DNA of 64,000 nucleotides from Olleya marilimosa CAM030 (GTDB taxonomy: Bacteria; Bacteroidota; Bacteroidia; Flavobacteriales; Flavobacteriaceae), in assembly GCF_000518485.1 (NCBI RefSeq), contig NZ_JADR01000010.1, positions 62,001-126,000 on the forward strand. Direction: 5' to 3'. Below the pieces are notes generated by a model, which ran no database searches, was not told the DNA's origin, and saw nothing but the letters and a program-made list of their open reading frames with translations. Every line of letters starts with the position of its first letter. Position 1 is the first letter of the stretch. This document shows, piece by piece, positions 1 through 8,267 of the stretch. The position numbers were made by a program, and so were the translations under genes.

Positions 1-1316
1 GAGCAGATTATGATTTAGATAATCTTCCGACAGACTTTAATATTAACTTATTAACCTCTGGAGATTTAGAAAGTGCATTTTTTACTTTAACCAACTTAGA
101 TACAGGTGAGGTGTTTACTAAAACTGAAAATGCAATACCATACACTTATCCAGGTGCAACTAATTCAGTTTGGTCACATGGATGCGGAACGTTTAAAATT
201 TGTGCAAGTATTTTTCAAGAAAACTATGCTAGTGGAACAGCATGTGATAACACATGTGTAACGTTTACAATTAATTGCGAAGAGCCATGTGGCGCTATTG
301 ATGCGTTTGCTTTCTCAAATGGATCTGATGATTTAACAATTACTGAAGGTGAAACATATAATGTTGCAGATTTACCAACAGGATTTGCAATAGCAACTTT
401 AATTACAGGAGCTTCTCAAAGTGTTTCTACAACAGTTACTAATGTGACAACTGGTACTTCTGTTGTAGTAACAGACAACACATTGCCTTACTCTTATCCA
501 ACAGCAGCAGCTTGGGATTTAGAAGCAGGTTCTTACCAAATTGTATCTCAATTATTTTCAGAGGATAATGCATCAGGAACACAGTGTGATACACAATCTA
601 TTAGCTTTACTTTAGTTGATGTATTAGTATGTGAAGCAACTTTTGCAGGAACTTCAACTTTATCAAGCGGATTAGCTATTGTTATTCCAGGGGTTACTTC
701 AACTGTAACAGTTAACTTAAATAACGATGCTATTTTGCCTGATGGCTATAGCTTAGCAACAGTAATCACTAAAGGTGATGATTTGACAATTGAAGGATAT
801 AGCGAAAACCTTGTTTTAGACGTGCCAGAAGCAGGTGGTTTTTATAAAGTACATACATTGGCTTATAATCCAACGACTTTTGATTTAGACGATTTAACTT
901 TAGGAACATCAACTGCAAATGATATTTTAGATTTAATAGCTAACAACCAAATATGTGCAGATCTTGATGCTGTTGGTAGTCAATTAATGGTAATTGTAAC
1001 AGGATCTACTGACAGAAATAGTGATTTAGCTATAGATCAGGTTAAAGGTAATCAAGCTATTGAAGCACACTTGTCTGCAGACATTAGATTATTCCCTAAT
1101 CCTGTAGTTACACAATTAAATGTAAATGTGGATTTACTTAAAAATGAAATCCTTAATTACGCTATGATTGATGTTAATGGTAAACAAATACTATCAGGTC
1201 AATTGTCAAATAATAGCAATGTTATTAATACATCAAATTTAGCATCAGGTTTTTATATCCTTAAGTTAAACTCGGAAGTAAGACAACTTACTAAAAAGAT
1301 TATGGTTAGAAAATAA
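1..1316 (+). CDS. T9SS-sorted secreted protein, C-terminal part (5' end outside window)
   Basis: The reading frame is open from base 3, so the gene begins upstream and the GTG at 111 is only an internal codon. The visible part carries at least two similar modules: one ends near base 275 (PYTYPG...ASGTACD...TFTI) and the next near base 615 (PYSYPT...ASGTQCD...SFTL), each with paired Cys. The last ~75 residues (RLFPNP...VNGKQ...LASGFYILKL...KKIMVRK) are a type A C-terminal sorting domain, recognised by the type IX secretion system and removed on export. The protein is therefore probably surface-attached or released. The function of the modules is unknown to me; an adhesin or structural surface protein is plausible. 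It is followed by a bidirectional terminator. Confidence 0.85.
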   Translation, partial: ADYDLDNLPTDFNINLLTSGDLESAFFTLTNLDTGEVFTKTENAIPYTYPGATNSVWSHGCGTFKICASIFQENYASGTACDNTCVTFTINCEEPCGAIDAFAFSNGSDDLTITEGETYNVADLPTGFAIATLITGASQSVSTTVTNVTTGTSVVVTDNTLPYSYPTAAAWDLEAGSYQIVSQLFSEDNASGTQCDTQSISFTLVDVLVCEATFAGTSTLSSGLAIVIPGVTSTVTVNLNNDAILPDGYSLATVITKGDDLTIEGYSENLVLDVPEAGGFYKVHTLAYNPTTFDLDDLTLGTSTANDILDLIANNQICADLDAVGSQLMVIVTGSTDRNSDLAIDQVKGNQAIEAHLSADIRLFPNPVVTQLNVNVDLLKNEILNYAMIDVNGKQILSGQLSNNSNVINTSNLASGFYILKLNSEVRQLTKKIMVRK

Positions 1317-1334
1317 TCCAAAACTTTTCATATA

Positions 1335-1366
1335 AAAAACCGTTACAATTAGTAACGGTTTTTTTA
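1335..1366. terminator. Bidirectional intrinsic terminator
   Basis: A 7-bp stem (CCGTTAC 1340-1346, GTAACGG 1352-1358) with a 5-base loop is flanked by A-run and T-run, so it can stop transcription from both convergent genes. Confidence 0.85.
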
Positions 1367-2044
1367 TGCTTTTAACTTAACAATACTATGCTTTAAAACT
1401 TGTTTTAGCTTCTTAGGCATTATGTCGTTGATGGAATAGGATTGATTAATCTCTATTTCAATTCCTATATAGTTTTTTTTAAATTGTTGCCTTAAAGCAG
1501 TTGTAAAACCATCTGCTTTTCCTAAATACGGATAATTATATCTGACACGATAGCCAGGGTTTAAAGCAATAATATTTCTTTTTAACTTAGTAGCGTACTG
1601 TTTTTCTTGTTCAAGTCTGGAATCATATAAAATACCAATGTCGCATTGTCTTACCTCTAAGTTTAAGACAGGAGTAAAAGAGTGAATGGATAAGTGTAGG
1701 ACGCTTATATTTTGTTTTAATTGTAAAGCTATATAATCTGTAACAGCTTGTCTGTAGGTGTTGTAGTAGTTGTCAATTAATGTTTGTTTTTGTTCAACTA
1801 AAAGTGGTTTAGTAAATTCTGAAAACAAGTTTTTATTATTTATAGACCTATTTAATTCAATTAAAAGTCGGCTTATAGTACTAAAATTTGAATAATCAGC
1901 AATAGGTTTTAAACACTTAAATACATCTAAAGCACCTAAGTCATAGCCTTTATGTGTATTTAATACTGAAGTATCCGTAAAATACGGTTGATACTCTAAT
2001 GGAATTTGATTACCACCATGTTCGCAGGTTATAACTAGTTTCAT
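1364..2044 (-). CDS. N-formylglutamate amidohydrolase-like hydrolase
   Basis: A 226-residue protein of the N-formylglutamate amidohydrolase family (zinc-dependent amide hydrolases). Visible family motifs are CEHGGNQIP (7-15), HKGYDLGA (31-38), LIELNRS (61-67), the His-bearing LHLSIHSFTP (116-125), YLGKADG (173-179) and GIEIEINQ (194-201). It is the last gene of a minus-strand run and starts one base after the GCS2-like ligase stop codon, so the two are surely cotranscribed. No histidine-degradation genes are nearby, so deformylation of N-formylglutamate is not the obvious job. In this setting it more likely cleaves an amide on the product of the neighbouring ligases; the substrate is inferred, not shown. 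Confidence 0.8.
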   Translation of the reverse strand: MKLVITCEHGGNQIPLEYQPYFTDTSVLNTHKGYDLGALDVFKCLKPIADYSNFSTISRLLIELNRSINNKNLFSEFTKPLLVEQKQTLIDNYYNTYRQAVTDYIALQLKQNISVLHLSIHSFTPVLNLEVRQCDIGILYDSRLEQEKQYATKLKRNIIALNPGYRVRYNYPYLGKADGFTTALRQQFKKNYIGIEIEINQSYSINDIMPKKLKQVLKHSIVKLKA

Positions 2045-2045
2045 T

Positions 2046-3278
2046 TTAATTAATAGGAATAAACAACTTGTTTTCCTCTAAACATTTAGCTAATTGATTA
2101 TATACCAATTCAATGTTTTTAACCGAAACATCTTGGTTTAAAGCCTTGACAATTCTAGTTGATAATGTCCCATGATTAAAGATGATTTCTAGAGCCTTTT
2201 GGTAGTCTTCAGTAATGTTTTCTTTAACCAGCATGTATAGATGATGCCACACGTTTTTAACATTAGAGACCTGCTTTATTCCAAATAACTCGAGATAGTC
2301 TAGGTTTGAGATTTTATATACTTCACCATCTTTGATTACTGCGTTTAAAATAGAATACAAATCCTGTTTCAACCATTTTTTTTGCTTTTTAAGACTTGTT
2401 GTATCTTCATTAACTAAAAGCTTTAAGACTTCAATTATTAAAACACAAATAGCAATGTCGGCTTTTGGACACTCTTGTATATCTACTAGTCTAATTTCAA
2501 TAGCATTTCGGTCAAACCTTGCAATAGCACCACGACTATTTAAAAAATGATGATCTAAAATATTGTTTGTATCATACTTTTTAATGACTTGTTTTATGGG
2601 TTCAAAAATGGTAGCATAGTAATCCGCTTTTGTAAAAACACGCTCTGGTATAACCAATCCAGTCATTTCCGGAATTTCTTTTTGATTGGTTTTATAATAT
2701 TCTAATCTAGTGTCTTTATATCCTGTAATTTTACCATCTAAAATTGGCGAACTTGCACATAAACCAGGGATTAATGGTAAAATGATCCTGATGGCTGCAT
2801 GTAGTTTTTCAAACTCTCTATCGTCATAAAAAGGTAAATTAATGTGTGTACTTTGTACATTACTCCATCCATGACCTTTGCAATCAAAAATCCTGTTATA
2901 TAACTCGTAAACCTCGCTATAACTGTGTTTCCATAGTTGAGTGTCTTTTAACGGGTTCATCGTTGGATGAGATGCTGTAGGTAATAACTTGGCGTTTAAT
3001 GGTTTTAATAAGGCATTAATTTCTGTTATATTTTTATGAAATGCTTCTGCTAGATTATTTATATTATTTGTTGGTCCATTAGTTTTTATTTCAATGACAT
3101 GTGCAACCAATTCGTTACTCCAAGCAACGGTTCCGTTATCTACATCTGAAGTTAATTCACCATTTTTTTTTGTAAGTAATACATCCACAATTGGAGCAAC
3201 TTTAAAACTATTAGAGTTAACTAACATGTATTCAAGTTCTATTCCGTAAACCTCAAATAAGTGATATTTTTTAGCCAT
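2046..3278 (-). CDS. GCS2-family carboxylate-amine ligase
   Basis: A 410-residue member of the GCS2 (glutamate-cysteine ligase type 2) family, whose glutamine-synthetase-like fold joins a carboxylate to an amine using ATP. Motifs seen: GIELEYMLVN near the N-terminus (metal-binding acidic residues), STHINLPF in the middle, and IEIRLVDIQECP in the C-terminal half. It begins 2 bases after the ATP-grasp gene and ends one base before the amidohydrolase gene. True gamma-glutamylcysteine synthesis cannot be excluded, but there is no glutathione synthetase beside it other than the RimK-like ligase. I infer a different amino-acid or peptide substrate. Confidence 0.8.
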   Translation of the reverse strand: MAKKYHLFEVYGIELEYMLVNSNSFKVAPIVDVLLTKKNGELTSDVDNGTVAWSNELVAHVIEIKTNGPTNNINNLAEAFHKNITEINALLKPLNAKLLPTASHPTMNPLKDTQLWKHSYSEVYELYNRIFDCKGHGWSNVQSTHINLPFYDDREFEKLHAAIRIILPLIPGLCASSPILDGKITGYKDTRLEYYKTNQKEIPEMTGLVIPERVFTKADYYATIFEPIKQVIKKYDTNNILDHHFLNSRGAIARFDRNAIEIRLVDIQECPKADIAICVLIIEVLKLLVNEDTTSLKKQKKWLKQDLYSILNAVIKDGEVYKISNLDYLELFGIKQVSNVKNVWHHLYMLVKENITEDYQKALEIIFNHGTLSTRIVKALNQDVSVKNIELVYNQLAKCLEENKLFIPIN

Positions 3279-3280
3279 AA

Positions 3281-4726
3281 TTATTCTAACCTAGTTTTTA
3301 AAGCCTGTAGTATTTTAGTGTAAACTAAATCGCCATAATAAGCATCCTCTACACCAAAGTCTATATTTGGATTGTCGTTAATTTCAATAACCATTGGTTT
3401 GTTATTGACCACTTTTATATCAATACCATACAAGCCTTTACCCATTAGTTTTGCAGATTTAATGGCCATAGTTATAACATCTTTTGGCACATCCTCTATA
3501 GGTAAGCAATCAGCGTCACCATCTTGATCATTTTTTTTATCTGCATTCCAATTATAAATTTGCCAATGTCCTTTAGCCATATAATACTTACAAGCGTAAA
3601 ATGGGACATCGTCTATAATGCCTATACGCCAATCATAATCCGAAGGACAAAACTCTTGTGCTATAATTAAATCAGACTCTTTTAGCATGTCTGTTACCAA
3701 GGTGTCATATTCTTTAGTTGTTTTAGCTTTTTTTACTCCAAATGAAAACGTGCTATCTGGTGCTTTTAATACACAAGGTAAACCAACTTGTTCTAAGACT
3801 AAAGCTCTGTTTTCTTTGTGCACAATTACTGTTTTTGGAGTCGCAATATGAGCATTGTTTAACGCTTCTGCCATGTACACTTTGTTGCAGCATTTTAAAA
3901 TTGCTTCTGGGTAATCAATAATTGCAATGCCTTCTTGCTGTGCTTTACGTGCAAATGCATAGGCTTCATTATTAACTTCTGTACTTTGTCTAATAAATAA
4001 AGCATCAAAAGAGGATAAGCGACTTAAATCTTTAGGCTCAATTATTTCAGCGTAAATATTCATCTTTTCAGCAATATCAATAAACTTTTTTAAGGCTTTG
4101 CTATTACTAGGAGGAGCAGGATCGTTTGGGTTTACCAAAATTGCTAAGTCAAAATCTGAGGTAGTCAATTTTGGAGTATCATAACGTTTTTTTGCAAAAT
4201 ATTGATTAGCAAATAGGTTAACACTTTCTAGATGGTCTAAAGGAATTTCTGATTCTGAAATAGCTTTAATACTTTGTATGTTCCATTTATTATTATGATG
4301 AAACTTTACGCGTAAAAATGGAACTTGAAAATGTTTGTAAAACAAACTACTAAGCTCTTTGTATTTTTGGGCCACGTTTTGTCCAAAGTATACGCTAAGT
4401 GTAAACTCTCTTGATTTAATGTTTTTTAAGCTTTGTTGGATAACATCGTCAAACTCGTCTGATACAATTTTAACCAGTTTTAAAGTTTTTAAATCTACAA
4501 TGTTTCTTACTGTTGGGATAGCTAAATGACCTCTAGCTTCGGCTAAAAGCGAGACGTAGTAACCTTTAGACTGGTAACTATAATCTTTGCAAAGATTAAA
4601 TATTCTTGCTTTTTTTAAAAGCGAAAATTTAGGATTGGTAAGATAATCTTGCGATGAAATTACCGTAATATTCTCAATCGAAAAATGCCATTTTTCTGGT
4701 TGATTGACAACAATGTATTTGTTCAT
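3281..4726 (-). CDS. RimK-like ATP-grasp ligase with RLAN-type N-terminal domain
   Basis: A 481-residue protein. Residues about 1-200 match what I recall of the RimK-like ATP-grasp N-terminal (RLAN) domain. Residues ~205-480 form an ATP-grasp ligase: LCVLKAPDS-type nucleotide-binding strand (here LPCVLKAPDS), the flexible loop FSFGVKKAK, and the metal-binding VIEINDNPNID close to the C-terminus. Enzymes of this group ligate amino acids to a carboxylate (glutamylation of S6, peptides or small molecules) through an acyl-phosphate. Gene order with a GNAT protein and a GCS2 ligase fits published comparative-genomic predictions of peptide or amide biosynthesis; substrate unknown. The 108 bases upstream hold a perfect 13-bp inverted repeat. 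Confidence 0.85.
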   Translation of the reverse strand: MNKYIVVNQPEKWHFSIENITVISSQDYLTNPKFSLLKKARIFNLCKDYSYQSKGYYVSLLAEARGHLAIPTVRNIVDLKTLKLVKIVSDEFDDVIQQSLKNIKSREFTLSVYFGQNVAQKYKELSSLFYKHFQVPFLRVKFHHNNKWNIQSIKAISESEIPLDHLESVNLFANQYFAKKRYDTPKLTTSDFDLAILVNPNDPAPPSNSKALKKFIDIAEKMNIYAEIIEPKDLSRLSSFDALFIRQSTEVNNEAYAFARKAQQEGIAIIDYPEAILKCCNKVYMAEALNNAHIATPKTVIVHKENRALVLEQVGLPCVLKAPDSTFSFGVKKAKTTKEYDTLVTDMLKESDLIIAQEFCPSDYDWRIGIIDDVPFYACKYYMAKGHWQIYNWNADKKNDQDGDADCLPIEDVPKDVITMAIKSAKLMGKGLYGIDIKVVNNKPMVIEINDNPNIDFGVEDAYYGDLVYTKILQALKTRLE

Positions 4727-4775
4727 TTTATGCGAAAATCGCGATATAAATTTCTAGTAAAGTTATATTATTTTT

Positions 4776-4806
4776 AAACTGGTTTTACATTTTGTAAAAC
4801 CAGTTT
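4776..4806. repeat. Perfect 13-bp inverted repeat between two cluster genes
   Basis: AAACTGGTTTTAC (4776-4788) and its exact reverse complement (4794-4806) are separated by 5 bases. Neither strand has a T-run after the stem, so it is not a standard terminator. It lies between the GNAT-nitrilase stop and the ATP-grasp start and could be an operator, an RNA-processing site or a transcript-stabilising hairpin. Confidence 0.7.
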
Positions 4807-4834
4807 AGTTAAATTTTCAATAAATATTTTAGGC

Positions 4835-6361
4835 TTAGTTTTTAGTTAAGCTAAAAATGTCTTTGCGTCTGTCTCTTAGGTTTCTAACGCTACCAAATTG
4901 ATTAAGCTCACGTAGTAAATCTATGTCAACATCTGCAATTAATATCATCTCAGTATTGGTTGTTGCTTCAGCTTTTATTCCATTAGCTGGAAAAGCAAAA
5001 TCACAAGGTGTAAATACCATAGATTGTGCATATTGGATGTCCATATTATGTACTTTTGGTAAGTTACCTACGCTACCTGCAATAGCAACGTAGCATTCGT
5101 TTTCTATCGCTCTTGCTTGTGCACAATTGCGGACTCTAGAATACCCATTTTGTGTGTCTGTTAAAAACGGAACAAATAGGATGTCCATACCTTCGTCTGC
5201 TAATAATCTACTTAATTCTGGAAACTCAGAATCATAACAAATTAAAATCCCAATTTTACCACAATCTGTGTCAAAAGCTTGCAATTTATTACCACCTTGC
5301 ATTCCCCAAACTTTAGCTTCGTCTGGAGTAACATGTAGTTTTTCGTAACGCTCTAAAGTACCATCACGTCTGCATAAATAACCAACGTTATATAATAAGT
5401 CGTCTTTCATTTCTGGAAAACTTCCAGTAATGATGTTTATGTTGTAGGATATTGCTAATTCAGAAAACTTCTGAACGATTTCTTCCGTGTGTTTTGCTAG
5501 TTCTCTAATGGCTTCAGACTCTGGTAAATGGTTGTTGTCAGCCATTAAAGGCGCATTAAAAAACTCTGGAAATAAAGCAAAGTCAGATCGATATCCTGAC
5601 ACAGCATCAACAAAATATTCGGCTTGCTGCATTAATTCTTCTAAATCTTTATACAAGCGCATTTGCCACTGTATAAGACCTAATCGTACCACTTTTTTCT
5701 TGGTAGCTGCTTTTTTAGATGGTTTTTGATAATAAATATTATCCCATTCTAAAAGTACAGCAAACTCGCCAGAATCTTTATCACCTTCTAAATAGCCTTT
5801 TAAAACTCTAAGAGGGTGAAAGTCGTTTGAGATTTGAAAATTTAAAACCGAGTCATGAATTTCTTTTCTTTTTACCTTATCCATGTACTCTTTAGGTGTC
5901 ATTTCGTTTTGGTAATTATGAAAATTAGGAATACGACCACCAAATACAATACCTCTTAAGTTAAGTTTTTCGCATAACTCTTTTCTGTAATCATATAAAC
6001 GTCTACCTAAACGTAAACCTCTAAATTTTGGTTTTATAAATACGTCAATACCATATAATACATCACCAGATTTTGTGTGTGTATTAAAAGTATAATTACC
6101 TGTAATATCCTCGTAGGTATGCTCTGCTTCAATCCTGTCATAATCTACTATTATAGACAAAGCGCAACCAGCAATTTGGTTATTAATTTTAATTACAACT
6201 TGTCCTTCCGGAAACTTGTCAATTAAAGTTTTAATTTGATTTTCTCTCCAATATAGATTAGGCATAGACTTGTATGCTTCTTGCATAGCTTCTTTTAACT
6301 CTTGATAATCATCTAGAGTTAGGTATGCTAATTCTATATTTTCAATGTCTTGTGGATTCAT
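4835..6361 (-). CDS. GNAT acetyltransferase fused to carbon-nitrogen hydrolase
   Basis: A 508-residue two-domain fusion. Residues ~10-145 are a GNAT acetyltransferase, with the acetyl-CoA loop in RGLRLGRRLY (114-123). Residues ~225-505 are a nitrilase-superfamily hydrolase with the complete catalytic triad: Glu266 (LFPEFF), Lys341 (EKLHVTP) and Cys375 (ILICYDSEFPE). A lysine-rich linker (about 213-223) joins them. Such hydrolases cleave amides of small molecules; GNATs acylate amines. One protein could therefore both add and remove an acyl or amide group on the same metabolite. It sits 108 bases before the ATP-grasp gene on the same strand. The substrate is not evident from sequence. Confidence 0.88.
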   Translation of the reverse strand: MNPQDIENIELAYLTLDDYQELKEAMQEAYKSMPNLYWRENQIKTLIDKFPEGQVVIKINNQIAGCALSIIVDYDRIEAEHTYEDITGNYTFNTHTKSGDVLYGIDVFIKPKFRGLRLGRRLYDYRKELCEKLNLRGIVFGGRIPNFHNYQNEMTPKEYMDKVKRKEIHDSVLNFQISNDFHPLRVLKGYLEGDKDSGEFAVLLEWDNIYYQKPSKKAATKKKVVRLGLIQWQMRLYKDLEELMQQAEYFVDAVSGYRSDFALFPEFFNAPLMADNNHLPESEAIRELAKHTEEIVQKFSELAISYNINIITGSFPEMKDDLLYNVGYLCRRDGTLERYEKLHVTPDEAKVWGMQGGNKLQAFDTDCGKIGILICYDSEFPELSRLLADEGMDILFVPFLTDTQNGYSRVRNCAQARAIENECYVAIAGSVGNLPKVHNMDIQYAQSMVFTPCDFAFPANGIKAEATTNTEMILIADVDIDLLRELNQFGSVRNLRDRRKDIFSLTKN

Positions 6362-6440
6362 TTTTATTTACTTGAAATTTTAAGTAAATGTAATATAAAA
6401 ACATATCCAAAATTCAACATTAAAAATTATTTTTCAGACA

Positions 6441-8171
6441 TTATTTTAATCTATAAACCGGATATTGTAAGTGTGATTTTTCGTAATTAACACTCTGTTT
6501 ATGAAGCCAGTCAAGTTGTGCGTACCAGTTAGAAGCAAAGTCTTTGTCGTAAGATTTTTTAAGGTTAAAATTGATTCTTAATTTAGGGTCTTGTCTTAAA
6601 ATTAATTCGGCTTTATCTTCCCAAACATAAGGCGAAAATCCTTCTTTTTGTTGCAGTATTGTATCGAAAAAATTCCAATTAAAAAATGAATCAGGAGCTT
6701 GCGGTTCTAAAGTTTCGATTAGGTATCTAAAGGCCTCTTGATTAGTTTTAATAATGAAATCACCTTTATTGAATGTTATGGTTTCTTCCGAAACTTTTAT
6801 AGTTGTATTATAATGCTGATAGTGTCCTTCATACGCTTGGGATCTTGTTTGGTAGTTGTCAATTTTATAGGATTGTACCGTTATTGTAGAATCTTTACTT
6901 AAAGGTGTCATGTCAACATCATTCAATTTTAAAAGTTCAATTACATTCCACCAACCTTGAGGAATGATATAGGCTTTAGGTATTTCGATTTCTAAACTAG
7001 GCTTAAAATAATTTTGGTAGGTAATTTGCTTTGTAAAAGGCTTGTTTCTGTCAAATTTTAAACGGTCTGCATCTGTAATGTTGCTAGGTATCATGTTACC
7101 TTCAAAACCTTTAAAGTTTAATGATGTGGTTTTTGTGGTGTCAATTTCCCATTGTAATGGGTAAGTCTTTTTAGCAATAAGTTGTTGGTTGTAGTCTTGA
7201 CGTAAGGATTTAATTTGTTCATGGTCTTCTTCTATAATTTCAATCATAGACTTCATTAACTCAAAGGTGCCTTCTACACGTTGTTTGTATGGTTTAAGCA
7301 TATGTGTCTCAACCATCATACCTAAGGTGTTAAATAAAGTTGTGTAGCCAGTGGAGTACCTTGGACTATCCATAAATTGACTAAATCCAGCTTCTGGCAC
7401 TTTATTAAAGACATTAACATATGGCGTAATATCCCATTGTTTGTTTGCTAATTTAGCTTCTAAGTTTGGTTGCATTTTAGTGTGTAAATAATTACCTAAA
7501 GTACCACCAAGCTTATTGTGTTGCGTAAATAAATGCGTTAAAGTATATTGATAATCTGCTCCATTACTAACATGATTGTCTATAAAAACATCAGGCTTAA
7601 CCAAGTGAAAAATTTGAGCAAAGGTTTTGGCGTTTTTTGTATCGCTTTTTATAAAATCTCTATTTAAATCAAAATTTCTTGCGTTACCTCTAAATCCATA
7701 GGCTTTAGGACCATTTTGGTTTGTTCTTGTAGAGGTATTTCGGTTTAAACTACCACCAACGTTATAAATTGGTATAGTTGCTAATACTGTATGTTTAGGC
7801 GCTTCAATTTTACCAGAAGCCATATCTCTAAATAACATCATGGTGGCATCTATACCATCAGATTCTCCTGGATGTATTCCGTTATTGATTAATAAAATTC
7901 GCTTATCATTTCTAATACTTTCAAAATTGAAGTTTCCGTCTGGATTTAAAGTCACTAAGTGTAGTGGCTTTCCAGAATCTGTACTACCAATAGAGTCGAT
8001 AGATATTGACGTATAAGCTGTTGCTAAATCTTTGTAATACTGAATCGTTTGTTGGTAAGTGGCAGTTTCTAATCCTTGAGATTTTTCAAAAACAGTTTCA
8101 AAATCAAAATCCTTTTTAGTAGTAGATTTACAAGAAACCACTAATATTAATATGACTAATATTTTTTTCAT
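6441..8171 (-). CDS. M14-family zinc metallopeptidase, predicted lipoprotein
   Basis: The start at 8171 is preferred (an upstream in-frame ATG at 8201 would bury the signal sequence). It gives 576 residues beginning with a lipoprotein signal (MKKILVILILVVSC, Cys14). The zinc ligands of carboxypeptidase-like M14 enzymes are visible in GIHPGESDG (His and Glu) and in DNHVSNGADY (His); ARNFDLNRDF is the substrate-binding region, and MMVETHML supplies the probable catalytic Glu. It should trim peptides or amides in the periplasm or at the surface. It is 79 bases upstream of the GNAT-nitrilase gene on the same strand and may belong to that cluster, although the envelope location argues for a separate role. 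Confidence 0.8.
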   Translation of the reverse strand: MKKILVILILVVSCKSTTKKDFDFETVFEKSQGLETATYQQTIQYYKDLATAYTSISIDSIGSTDSGKPLHLVTLNPDGNFNFESIRNDKRILLINNGIHPGESDGIDATMMLFRDMASGKIEAPKHTVLATIPIYNVGGSLNRNTSTRTNQNGPKAYGFRGNARNFDLNRDFIKSDTKNAKTFAQIFHLVKPDVFIDNHVSNGADYQYTLTHLFTQHNKLGGTLGNYLHTKMQPNLEAKLANKQWDITPYVNVFNKVPEAGFSQFMDSPRYSTGYTTLFNTLGMMVETHMLKPYKQRVEGTFELMKSMIEIIEEDHEQIKSLRQDYNQQLIAKKTYPLQWEIDTTKTTSLNFKGFEGNMIPSNITDADRLKFDRNKPFTKQITYQNYFKPSLEIEIPKAYIIPQGWWNVIELLKLNDVDMTPLSKDSTITVQSYKIDNYQTRSQAYEGHYQHYNTTIKVSEETITFNKGDFIIKTNQEAFRYLIETLEPQAPDSFFNWNFFDTILQQKEGFSPYVWEDKAELILRQDPKLRINFNLKKSYDKDFASNWYAQLDWLHKQSVNYEKSHLQYPVYRLK

Positions 8172-8216
8172 TGATTGTATTTTTAAATAATGGTTACACA
8201 AATATAATACTATAGA

Positions 8217-8247
8217 CTTGTGATTGTTCTAATTAAACGTACTTTTG
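8217..8247 (+). promoter_or_regulatory. Bacteroidota-type promoter for the SulP gene
   Basis: CTTG at 8217-8220, 19 bases, then TACTTTTG at 8240-8247 fits the flavobacterial consensus. The ATG follows at 8268, giving a leader of about 15 bases. Confidence 0.6.
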
Positions 8248-8267
8248 CAGCTTGAAAAATTGAAGAA

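Noticed and set aside
111-1316. Reading frame beginning at GTG 111 as a complete gene
   Set aside because: The frame is open to the window edge and the repeated module starts upstream, so this is a truncated larger gene.
4776-4806. Intrinsic terminator at the 13-bp inverted repeat
   Set aside because: Neither strand has a T-run after the stem; kept as an inverted repeat only.
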